A DNA stretch of 64,000 nucleotides from Tubiluchus corallicola (taxonomy: Eukaryota > Priapulida > Priapulimorpha > Priapulimorphida > Tubiluchidae): positions 62,001 to 126,000 of the forward strand of contig JAQGDQ010000555.1 in NCBI GenBank assembly GCA_030141605.1, given 5' to 3'. The position numbers were made by a program, and so were the translations under genes. How positions within the stretch are numbered: position 1 is the first letter of the stretch; each line of letters begins with the position of its first letter. The notes below the pieces were generated by a model. It was not told the DNA's origin. It searched no databases and worked only from the letters and a program-made list of their open reading frames with translations. Below, one piece after another: positions 54,746 through 63,704 of this stretch.

Positions 54746-55813
54746 TTATGCAATTTTGAAATTGGTCGTGGTTGTTTGGAATTCATCATCACTGTCTTCG
54801 ATATACTTGTTTCCTACTGTGTGTCTGGTTACTTGATCCCTTTGAAAGTTTGCTCTTTCTATGGAGAGGTTTTCCATTGCCTGTCTTACATCTTCAGAGC
54901 CCTCATTTCTCGCCGCTGTAGCGGCTTCTCTTCTGATGATTTTTCCTAGCTGTTTCGCGAATTCGTCGATTGTTGGGGAAACATCAGGCTTTTTATATTG
55001 CCAAACACTGTATCGAGGGTCGTTTGTGTTATCCTTATCGGAAATGATGTGCAATAATACTGTTGTGAGTACTCTGTTATTGTTAGTACTTATGTTGGTG
55101 AATGCATTTTGGTTAAAGTTTTTGGCGTACAAATAGGATTTGTCGGGTCTCCCAACACAAGTTTGCCAGAACCTTTGGAGCCGGAGCAACTCTTTTATAG
55201 TCCATGAGCACCCTATTTTCTTTAACAACTCATTTCTGTCCAGTTTTGTAGACTCTGTGGCTTGTGCTAACAATTGGGGAAGTGTAAGTGAGGCCCACGT
55301 TAGGTGTCTCATTACAGCAAAGTTTACATACCGATAGAGTTCTTCTCCCCGACCAGTTATCCTTCCGCTCCTTACACAAAGCCCAAACGTCATAAGCGCT
55401 GTTGCGCAGACCTCCGGACGTGAAAACACTGTATAGTAAGCATTCCATAGTGACTCGTTGACTTTGAGTCCTAGTGGCCTATAATTCCACATCATTGAAT
55501 TCTCAGTTTCTTCACTCAGTACTTTGTTTCTTACTTGTTTCGATTTGCCTGCCGCTCGAGTGAGAACCATTACAAGAAAACATATTGAGTCTAATTCCCA
55601 TTCGTAGATGTCGGTAGCTGCCGTTTCAAAATAACTGTCGACTTTTTCCCACACCTCAATGATGTCGTTGGTCATGACATCTGGTGATCGTTGAGGAAGT
55701 TTAGATAGTTCATGGAGTAATTTGCCTGTGTCACCATCTGATCCGGAGGTTCCAGGCTCTAGATCTTCTCCCTTTGATCCAGCATTCAATTTGGCATAGC
55801 TGCCCAAAGTCAT
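54746..55813 (-). CDS. Unidentified ORF, possibly viral nucleoprotein-type
   Basis: From ATG 55813 the minus frame gives 355 codons; the frame is open to an earlier ATG at 56083, but that extension is AT-rich, hydrophobic and lies in repeat-like sequence. The protein is mainly helical in composition. It has a short acidic N-terminus (EDLEPGTSGSDGD), a core with VMVLTRAAGKSKQVRNK and GRGEELYRYVNFAVM, and an acidic C-terminus (EDSDDEF). It has no signal peptide, zinc finger or enzyme motif. Size, composition and closeness to the fusion-protein units are compatible with a negative-strand RNA virus nucleoprotein or a capsid-type protein captured in the genome, but I do not recognise the family. 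It is intact and intronless. Confidence 0.45.
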   Translation of the reverse strand: MTLGSYAKLNAGSKGEDLEPGTSGSDGDTGKLLHELSKLPQRSPDVMTNDIIEVWEKVDSYFETAATDIYEWELDSICFLVMVLTRAAGKSKQVRNKVLSEETENSMMWNYRPLGLKVNESLWNAYYTVFSRPEVCATALMTFGLCVRSGRITGRGEELYRYVNFAVMRHLTWASLTLPQLLAQATESTKLDRNELLKKIGCSWTIKELLRLQRFWQTCVGRPDKSYLYAKNFNQNAFTNISTNNNRVLTTVLLHIISDKDNTNDPRYSVWQYKKPDVSPTIDEFAKQLGKIIRREAATAARNEGSEDVRQAMENLSIERANFQRDQVTRHTVGNKYIEDSDDEFQTTTTNFKIA

Positions 55814-56083
55814 AGTTTTGTGTTGGAGCGGAAAGTCTTGCGAGAACTCATCACACAAATTATTACCAGGTGTTACACATTTTGGATCACGTACAGTATT
55901 ACCAGATGTTACACATTTTTTGCAAAAGACAAATTTACAATTATATGTAATAGTAAAACATATGTAACGAGCTACAAATTGGATTAGTACTATACAAGGA
56001 GAATGCATTACAGGATAAGATACATATTCACAATTATACGATAATAAAAATATATAAGGTAAGATTAGGTAGACATCAAACAT
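55814..56083 (-). other. Possible N-terminal extension or leader of the 54746-55813 ORF
   Basis: In-frame 90 codons with hydrophobic stretches and a short duplicated KCVTSGNT / KCVTPGNN segment (DNA repeat GTGTTACACATTTT at 55872 and 55907). Coding status undecided. Confidence 0.3.
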
Positions 56084-56390
56084 TCGAGTTCGCCATTCTA
56101 CTGGTGTTTGCTAAAAGAAATTATTGAGTTTACTAAGAGGTTACTTTTTTATCTCACTAGTACACATTAGGGGTAAACATCAAACATTCCAGTTCGCCAT
56201 TCTACTGGTCTTTGCTAAAAGAAATTATTGAGTTTACTAAGGGGTTACTTTTTTATCTCATTAGTACACACTAGGGGTAAACATCAAACATTCGAGTTCG
56301 CCATTCTACTGGTGTTTGCTAAAAGAAATTATTGAATTATTAATGATTAGTTTTTATCAGCCGTGCTTTTGCTTAAGTCTCAACCTGGTG
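56060..56390. repeat. 104-bp tandem repeat (about 2.5 copies)
   Basis: Copies start CATTC-AGTTCGCCATTCTA at 56081, 56185 and 56289. A fourth lies at 59067, at the start of the segmental duplicate. Confidence 0.9.
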
Positions 56391-56789
56391 GAGTGACTCA
56401 AATCAAGCACAGTGTTCATGTTTACTGTCTAAAATATCGAAAATGAATTGAAAAACATGATTATTTTTCATATACACTTTTATACATAATTGTCAGATAT
56501 ATTTAAAATAAAATGGGGAAATGATGTTCAAAAACTTGCGCAACAGCTTGTTTTAAAATGCTGAAATTAATAAATAAAAACAATTTTTAATGACTGTTAG
56601 CTATGAGCTTATAGACTTTTGCGTCTAATTGTTTTAATCGCTCAATTAGCTTATCTATTAGATAAGCAGTTAACTCATTGTTGTGTATCAAATAAGAAAT
56701 CAAATCTTCGATAAACTGCACTTGTTCTTCCGTTAGTTAAATTTTCCGTGTAACTGCACACACATTAAAGATATTAAAATTTAGCTTAC

Positions 56790-56915
56790 TTCGTTCGTAG
56801 AACGTTTTTCTCCTCCATTTTGTGGTTTAACATTGTACTTGAATTTTGGAGGAGAATATGCAGGTGGCGGTACTATATTAATTCGCCGTGGTATCATTAT
56901 ACGTTTCTTTCCTCT
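56790..56915 (-). CDS. Proline-rich PPxY exon A
   Basis: 126 nt (42 codons) on the minus strand between acceptor TTTAGAG and donor GAA|GTAAGC. It encodes a proline-rich peptide with VPPPAYSPPKF, a PPxY motif (binding WW domains of the Nedd4/YAP type). A potential start ATG lies at codon 7 (56897), so this could be a first coding exon under the promoter-like module just upstream. The partner exons are not certain. Confidence 0.5.
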
Positions 56916-56983
56916 CTCTAAATAAAAAAATCGCACTTTTCTTTACTTGTGTCGCATGAAAACTAATTGAATGTCGCGTAGGG

Positions 56984-57082
56984 TGACGTCATAGAACCCT
57001 CGGCTGTTGCTCAGGACCAATCAGAGTTCGTAGCGTCACTCCCAACTTTTGCGTTATTATGCTTCCGGTTGCTATAGTAACC
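56984..57082 (-). promoter_or_regulatory. Promoter-like module 1 (CRE, CCAAT, X-box-like)
   Basis: TGACGTCA (56984-56991), GGACCAATCAGA (CCAAT at 57017-57021) and the near-palindrome GGTTGCTATAGTAACC (57067-57082) lie just upstream, in minus sense, of PPxY exon A. The same set recurs at 59825-59923. Factor names are inferred from consensus only. Confidence 0.5.
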
Positions 57083-57258
57083 ATTGTAGGTAAATTTGCC
57101 CTCCTGGTAAATCCTGTGAAATAAGACGAACAAAAAATCAAGTTTATTTTTGGTTACTTTGATTGAGTTTTAACGAACTTAATGCTGTGGAAATATAGTT
57201 CAAAAGCTGAATCTGACAGTGATAGTTTTTATTAAAATTCGATAAGCTTTCACACTAT

Positions 57259-57789
57259 TAATATATAACCTTTGCACATTAATTCAACCGCTAACAGATT
57301 TTTTCCCACCTCTCATGGTATTTTTCAGCCATTAAATGGGACGTATACGTCACCAAATCCCACAAACAGTATTTCTAACATGAACTAGCCTAATTTATAC
57401 ATTGTAAATATTGTTACTGATATGATGTGATCGGAGCAGTAGATCTGACGGAAACAGTGAGAGATGCGAAAGACGTTCCCCGATGCACCATGTCAAAAGT
57501 TGTCAAGAATTTATCGAAAAAACTGTCGTGGACAGACCTTAGGATTCTTAGGATTTAATCCCAATTGAAAACTCATTAAATTCAAGCTACAAGCTGGATG
57601 AGTTCCATATTCAAATTATATGAATTTCCTTAACAAAATCAGGGAGGAGCGAGTTTATCATCTTAATCTGATTCATCTGATAAACTCAATTAATATCTAC
57701 TGAAATTCATATTCCGAAATTTATTCATAACATAATGCACATGGGGAACAAACAAGTATTTAGGCCAGCACATTGCAAACTGGTATATT
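57259..57789. other. Non-coding spacer
   Basis: No gene recognised; it contains the short duplicated block noted at 57305-57380. Confidence 0.4.
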
Positions 57790-57929
57790 TGCTAAGCTTC
57801 AGCAATATGAGTCTAACATGCTTAACACTAAAATACAAATTGTACTTTAATTCTAATGCAAAACAGATTATTAACTGTGAACACTTGCAAAACGATAGTT
57901 AGTTAATTATGGCTAGTAAGCATACTTAC

Positions 57930-58055
57930 TCGTTCAACAACCTGGTTACAGCTGTAAAACGTTCTCCCACCATACACAGGGGGTAGGAGGGCCTCCCTCG
58001 GTCTTTTCCTCATTGGGAAGTTTGGCAAAAGCCCAGTAGACCTGCGATTGTCATA
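57930..58055 (-). CDS. Proline-rich PPxY exon B
   Basis: 126 nt after acceptor CCCTATTTTGCAG, before donor GTAAGTATGC. It encodes YDNRRSTGLLPNFP, then LLPPVYGGRTF (PPxY motif). It is homologous to exon C about 310 bp away and similar in length and proline content to exon A. Phase 0 at both ends makes it skippable or repeatable without frameshift. Confidence 0.55.
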
Positions 58056-58239
58056 CTGCAAAATAGGGTGAACATTGAGTTTGAATGCTATCCGGTGTCC
58101 GGAAGCAAGTACATATATGAGTCTAACATGCTTAACACTAAAATACAAATTGTACTTTAATTCTAATGCAAAACGGATTATTAACTGCGAACATTTGCAA
58201 AACGATAGTTAGTTAATTATGGCTAGTAAGCATACTTAC

Positions 58240-58368
58240 TTTGTCGAATGCCTTTTTCGATGGATAAAACGGTCTGCCACCGTATAGTGGTGGCAGAACC
58301 GCTTCTTTAGGTCTTGGTAATGGCGGAAAGTTGGGTACTGGGCCCGTACGCCCGCGGCAATTGTCACA
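58240..58368 (-). CDS. Proline-rich PPxY exon C
   Basis: 129 nt, acceptor CCCTATTTTGCAG, donor GTAAGTATGC. It encodes CDNCRGRTGPVPNFP, then VLPPLYGGRPFYP (PPxY motif). Phase 0 at both ends. The intron sequence on both sides matches exon B. The host gene is unknown and the terminal exons are not identified with certainty. Confidence 0.55.
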
Positions 58369-58626
58369 CTGCAAAATAGGGTGAACATTGAGTTAGAATC
58401 CTATCAGGTGTGAAATATAATAAATATGTTTGGCAGAAATAAAGGCATCTGTAATTTCCTTCAGTGAGAAATGCGGATTGGTTTTAAGATCCGTATTTGT
58501 AGAGGGTTGTATATACACTGCAGGTGTCTCTATGCGTAATTCTCAACATCATTTTCAAGATTTGTAGAGAAAACACTTTATCAGCTGCTTCGCTTTTAAC
58601 CTAAATAATGACGTAGTTATGCGACC

Positions 58627-58663
58627 TTACGTCATAGAAACCTGCCAGGCACAGAGGACCAAT
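58627..58663 (-). promoter_or_regulatory. Promoter-like module 3 (partial)
   Basis: TTACGTCATAGAAACC and GGACCAATAAGAACC repeat the CRE-CCAAT spacing of modules 1 and 2, but the X-box-like palindrome is missing. It lies about 260 bp upstream (minus sense) of exon C. Confidence 0.4.
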
Positions 58664-59066
58664 AAGAACCCTGACAGCTCGCATTAGCAAAAATTATTTA
58701 TATATTTAATTATGTATTTACTTATATTTTTTTATTTATTCAGTCAACAAGGAGTATTTAAATTTTACAAGGTGCGATACAAAAGTATAGTGTCGTGACA
58801 TTAAATAGGGGAGACCCGGGTAAAGTGGACATTTACGGGTTTTCGCTCATAAAGTTCAAGACGTTTGATCTGTAACAATCAATTACATGCCCTATTCTTC
58901 CGTAGGAAACTCTGCTATATTCATGTGGTAAAAACTTATAATTACTATTACTCGTTTAACCGATAATTCCGAAATACGAAACCAAAATTTCTAGCGCAAA
59001 GTGGATCTTTTACGACCATTATGGATCATACGTATGGGCATTAGTACACGTTAGGAGTAAACATCA
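58664..59066. other. Non-coding; transposon-like fragment
   Basis: GGGGAGACCCGGGTAAAGTG near 58808 looks like a transposon-derived terminus, but the other end was not found. Confidence 0.3.
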
Positions 59067-59643
59067 GACATTCGAGTTCGCCATTCTACTGGTGTTTGCT
59101 AAAAGAAATTATTGAATTATTAATGATTAGTATTTATCAGCCGTGCTTTTGCTTAAGTCTGTACCTGGTGAAGTGACTCAAATCAAGCACAGTGTTCATG
59201 TTTACGGTCTAAAACATCGAAAATGAATTGAAAAACATAATTATTTTTCATATACACTTTTATACATAATTGTCAGATATATTTAAAATAAAATGGGGAA
59301 ATGATGTTCAAAAAGTTGCGCAACAGTTTGTTTTAAAATGCTGAAATTAATAAGTAAAAACAATTTTTAATGACTGTTATAGACTTTTGCGTCTAACTGT
59401 TTTAATTGCTCCATTAGCTTATCTATTAGATAAGCAGTTAACTCATTGTTTTTTATCTAGATTTCTGCTGGATTTCTACTGTGTTTACCTATCTTGAGGG
59501 CAGGCTGCTTTCTATAGTATGTCTACAATAGACGTAATAGCCATATGATGGCGATAATTTTTCTCATTACTAACCTAACACTGCATGAGCTGAAATTTTC
59601 CATGTAACTGCACACACGTTAAAGATATTAAAATTTAGCTTAG

Positions 59644-59760
59644 TTCGTTCGTAGAATGTTTTGCTCCTGCATTTTGTGGTTTAACGTTGTACTTGAATTT
59701 TGGAGAAGAATATGCAGGTGGCGGTACTATATTAATTCGCCATGGTATCTTTTTATATCT
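59644..59760 (-). pseudogene. Decayed PPxY exon A'
   Basis: Homologous to exon A (VPPPAYSSPKF kept), three codons shorter. The donor has changed from GAA|GTAAGC to GAA|CTAAGC and the in-frame ATG is lost, so it is probably not spliced. Confidence 0.6.
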
Positions 59761-59824
59761 CTCTAAAAAACGTAGTTTTCGTTTTGCTTGTATCGCATGA
59801 AAAGTAATTGAATGTCGTGTAGGG

Positions 59825-59923
59825 TGACGTCATAGAGCCCTCGGCTCTTGCTCAGGACCAATCAGAATTCGTAGCGTCACTCCCAACTTTTGCGTTATTA
59901 TGCTTCCGGTTGCTATAGTAACC
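59825..59923 (-). promoter_or_regulatory. Promoter-like module 2
   Basis: TGACGTCA (59825-59832), CCAAT (59858-59862), GGTTGCTATAGTAACC (59908-59923), same spacing as module 1 and conserved although the adjacent exon A' has decayed. Confidence 0.45.
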
Positions 59924-60283
59924 ATTGTAGGTAAAATTGCCCTCCTGGTAAATCCTGTGAAATAAGACGAACAGAAAATCAAGTTTATTTTTGGTTACTT
60001 TGATTGAGTTTTAACGAACTTAATCCTGTGGAAATATAGTTTGAAAGCTGAATCTGACAGAGATAGTTTTTATTAGAATTCGATAAATTTTCACACTAGG
60101 CTATGCTAAATGACTAACAAAATTCCTTTAAGATATAGGTGTTTAAAACATGAATCTAACATACCATTTGGCTTTGTCCTTTTCTCCTTTGCTCCACTTT
60201 TAAATAGTTTTAAATAGTTCTTTTTGATTTGTTGTATTTTGTCAATTTTTTGTGTTTTTTTCTTTTTTTTCTTCCTCCGTCCA

Positions 60284-60901
60284 CTAGTCGCTCTCCACAT
60301 CAATTAAATGTGGCAGTACCTCGAAAGAAGTAAGCCACATTTCTTCCGCCCCGTCATACCAGCTCCGCTTGGCTTCCCGTAATATGGAGGCCAGTTCGAA
60401 AATATTAAAAATTTCACAGGGGTCCATAGCCACACAATATTGTTCTCTATTTATTAAACGCACCCTCCCTGGAGCGAAATGGTTTAATAACCTTGCCATG
60501 ACTGGCATCCCATAGATCCTACTCACTTGGAAGAGTACTATTTCCTCCTGTAAAATGAATATAAATCCTTATTAATATTTCTTTAGGCAAACCTCTTTTT
60601 TTTCTGTAAATTTATTAACGTGATTTTAGCTCCAAAGCTCCAAAATCATCAATACAGTGATTTTATTGATACTGGTATTATAATTGTGATTATTACTAAA
60701 ATTATTACTTACGCCATTAACAACCGATTTCCCATACAAATGCCGGAAGGTCCCCGGAAAATTTATGCCTAGTTGCCTAATCCGGCGTGATATCTGTTGT
60801 AGAAGGTACTCTGCTTCACATAACACGTCATAAATGCTGTCGTCGTTAGGACTGGGCAACACACCCAATAGATATGCATTCGTAGAAATCTGTGCTGCCA
60901 T
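60284..60901 (-). CDS. Unknown two-exon gene (150 aa)
   Basis: Exon 1 (60901-60713) begins with ATG and gives 63 codons to donor GGC|GTAAGT. Exon 2 (60547-60284) follows acceptor ATTTTACAG and adds 87 codons to TAG. Both are phase 0 and join in frame. The product is a soluble, mostly helical protein. Segments include MAAQISTNAYLLGVLPSPND, YLLQQISRRIRQLG and, in exon 2, ARLLNHFAPGRVRLINREQ. No domain recognised, no signal peptide or membrane segment. It occupies the 1-kb stretch present only in copy 2 of the surrounding segmental duplication, so it is either an insertion or was lost from copy 1. It is unclear whether it shares transcripts with the PPxY exons downstream. Confidence 0.55.
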
Positions 60902-60904
60902 TGT

Positions 60905-61437
60905 ATGCTAGGTTTTAAGAAACAAATTGATGGATAAACCGCTAACAACAATCTACAAACTTCACCAAGCACGGGCTAAATCCAAAAGAGGCTACTTAAA
61001 AGCCTAGGAGTCTCTTTTATGCTTAAGAGGCCTGGGAACTTTCGTATACTGTGTATAGAATTTGACTCCGTTTCGGTCCCAATGCTCATTACTACGCAAT
61101 AAAAGTCCTAATAGTCAAAACCCTTTTTCCCACCTCTCATGGTATTTTTCAGCCATTAAATGGGATGTATACATCACAAAATCCCATAAACAGTATTTCT
61201 AGACATAAGGTCCAGACATCAATTTAACTCCATTAGTCTTCTTTGTTTTCTTTGATGTTTCACTCTGAAAGTCTGTTGTCTACATTCACTTCGCTTGACT
61301 GGAATTCAGGCAGATTGAGTTTCAGTTCCATAAACCAAATCGTGGGCTAGGTCATCTTGTGTATTGCACACAACGGGTTCAGAATCTATTACTCTCACAA
61401 GCTTCTTACAATGTTCAGCTGTGTTGCCGACTCCCAC
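60905..61437. other. Intergenic; includes block shared with 57305-57380
   Basis: No gene recognised. 61130-61203 matches 57305-57380 with few changes. Confidence 0.45.
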
Positions 61438-62077
61438 TTAAATATCACTAAGCTCACCAAAAAAATCAAGTTTAGGGCCCTGACCTTCGATCCACTGGGC
61501 CACCTGATCTACATTCTGTCCATATACTACTATACGCTTTGCAGGTTTAAATGACAACTTTCCATAAATCCGAGCTTCAATTGCCTCATCACTCTTGTAC
61601 CTTTCGTCAACATCTAAAAGACCATATCTGTTTGTACCCAGATCAATCTTACAATCAGTTTTCTCATGGTTAGCCAGATTTGGTTTTCCTAAACCGACCT
61701 TATACCAAGTCTGCTCCTCAAGTTGTTTGCTTAACACTCTAACTACACCTCTAAGCCTGTTTATTAAAGCATTAATCTTGTTTCGTTGCACCTTTTCAAT
61801 CTTTTCAATTAACCTCTTCGCTGATCCAAGTAACTTGTTCATAATTAGCTCTTTGGCACTTTTCCTCTTCTAATTTTTCTACAAAGCGACATCTTCGGGC
61901 ACAGGCTTTCTTGATTTTCTTGACTCTCGCTTCGTACATTTGCATTTGTTCTTCTGCATGCATAGCTTGCCTGGATCTCACTTTCTTTTGAGCAATGATC
62001 CGGTTGAGCATTTTACTGCTCTTATTTACTAATTTTACGCTAAAGTTTTGCTCATCTTTAGCGTGAAAATTGGTCAA
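61438..62077 (-). pseudogene. Two overlapping minus-strand ORFs, probably one frame-broken gene
   Basis: The upstream ORF (62077-61805, 90 codons) is a highly charged coiled-coil-like protein (Met/Lys/Glu/Arg-rich, for example MYEARVKKIKKACARR). The downstream ORF (61842-61438, 134 codons) continues as coiled coil and then a mixed region with GLLDVDERY and RIVVYGQNVDQVAQWIEG. They overlap by 38 nt in frames offset by +1. No clear slippery site is visible. A single indel in one gene is the simplest reading; two separate ORFs cannot be excluded. The family is not recognised. Confidence 0.45.
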
Positions 62078-63704
62078 GGTTTGCAGTCTTCCGTGTTCCT
62101 CATCTAACCAATTTTAATATCCTATCCCAACAATCTCCTGTCTGACCGGGATAGAATCGAACGTGCGCTGAAATTCTTCTAGTTCATCTTTTTTCAAAGG
62201 AATTTATCCCTGACTCTATCAAAGGAATTTGAAAAAGCGAAAACTCGACTTTTAACCGTTTCTACATCACAAGTCACGCAACATTGTGAATCTCAAGTAT
62301 TGATACTCTGCAAAACGGGCACTTACACTCCAAGTTTGCAAGCTTGTTTTTAGTGCAAGTTTGCAAGCATTGTTCAAAAAGTGCGTTGATTACAAAAAAC
62401 AACGAGGCTAAAATTTGTATGGACAAATCAAGGAAGAATCTTTATGAGAGCTAATGAAAAAATGGAATCCTTCGAAATAAAATGTGAAGAGGACTTAACC
62501 TAATTTGAACTGTTTCAGATTCTGATTATACTTATGCTCGTCTTTAACGCTAATCAAGTAAACAGGTATCTTTCTTATTTTAAGTTTCTTTGCCGTTTGT
62601 CAGATTGCCCGTTCGCCTAATACAGTTCACGTGTGTACTAATTGTGTGTGCATGCCTGCGGGTGTATGTATTATTCATAATTGTATGTATTATTCAAGTT
62701 TATATTGTATAAGTGAGCAAAAAATAGCTCACATTTTTTTGTATGATAACTAGAAACAGTTATCGGTACAGTCGTAATGCCTATGCAGGTTGGTACTGTA
62801 AGTGATTACAAAACTAAGGATACCACCGAGTAATAATTACAAACAGCTTAGTGTGGTTGAATGAAACCAGTTTTTTTTTGTCCGTATGTTAATTGATAAC
62901 CTTGACTACATGGGTAAATGGTCCAATGAATAAGCGATTCGTAAATGGTTGCGGACGAGATTTTGTCACGTATCAAGTATTTAATATATTAACCTGTTTA
63001 CAGAAACCGATTAACAGATTACCTTGAAGTGAAAACTTTAACGTACCTGGGCATAACCTATGACATTCACAGGTACGCTGCCTTGATTGCGAAATTGTAT
63101 TTTTTTACCAATGAATACACGAAGGGATTTTTTTGAACAAGCACTGTTAGACACTAAATGAAACGTGAGCGTGTAATATTTTTAATACAGAAGTGACTCC
63201 ATTTTTTATATGGCGAGACAGCTTAACGTAAATTTATGCTTAAATTCATGCTTAACTCCATATTAAATTTACCCCTTTTTAGAAAGATATGCATAAAAAA
63301 TAGTAACTTTGTTTCAATTTTCACTTATTAGCAACATGGATATATAATTAAACTGTATTAATCCTACGTACCGTGATTAGTTAATATCTGGCAAGTTATT
63401 TTCTGTCTATATATCATTAACAGTCAAATTTAAGTGGAACCATATTTCTAAATATGAGACTATTTTTGTGTACTTTAATGTATAATCAAAGAATTCATAC
63501 TACATCAGTAATCCAAAATACATGTGCAAATTATATGCTCCAGGATATATTAATTTGATAATTTGAAGCAATTATTTTATTTATCTTTTTTTAAATCAAA
63601 GTGGAAGATAGAGGCAAATAAGTCGGCCCTAATTACTACCTCAGTTTTTTTGTATTTTCTTTCTTTTTTAACAATTACTCACCCTCTTTAACTACATCAT
63701 TCAT
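62078..63704. other. Non-coding; right part may be LINE 5' UTR
   Basis: AT-rich, no ORF of note. The last few hundred bases before 63705 may be the 5' UTR of the LINE that runs off the window. Its 5' boundary was not found. Confidence 0.4.

Larger units (their letters stand above)
56289..57258. repeat. Segmental duplication, copy 1
   Basis: About 970 bp aligned to 59067-60097 in the same orientation. It includes a PPxY exon and a promoter-like module. A second conserved block (CCCACCTCTCATGGTATTTT) at about 57305-57380 pairs with 61130-61203, so the original duplicated tract was longer and copy 2 was later split or copy 1 lost 1 kb. Confidence 0.85.
57790..58415. repeat. Tandem duplication of about 313 bp containing PPxY exons B and C
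   Basis: Two adjacent units share ATGAGTCTAACATGCTTAAC, the donor-side intron TTATGGCTAGTAAGCATACT and the acceptor side GCAAAATAGGGTGAACATTG. The exon parts have diverged more than the introns at some positions, with coding potential kept. Confidence 0.85.
59067..60097. repeat. Segmental duplication, copy 2
   Basis: Aligned to 56289-57258; it contains the decayed exon A', promoter-like module 2 and an unrelated stretch at about 59455-59600. Confidence 0.85.

Noticed and set aside
60106-60303. 65-codon lysine-rich minus ORF as alternative C-terminus of the two-exon gene
   Set aside because: Out of frame with exon 2, which ends at its own stop; the poly-K run comes from an A-rich tract.
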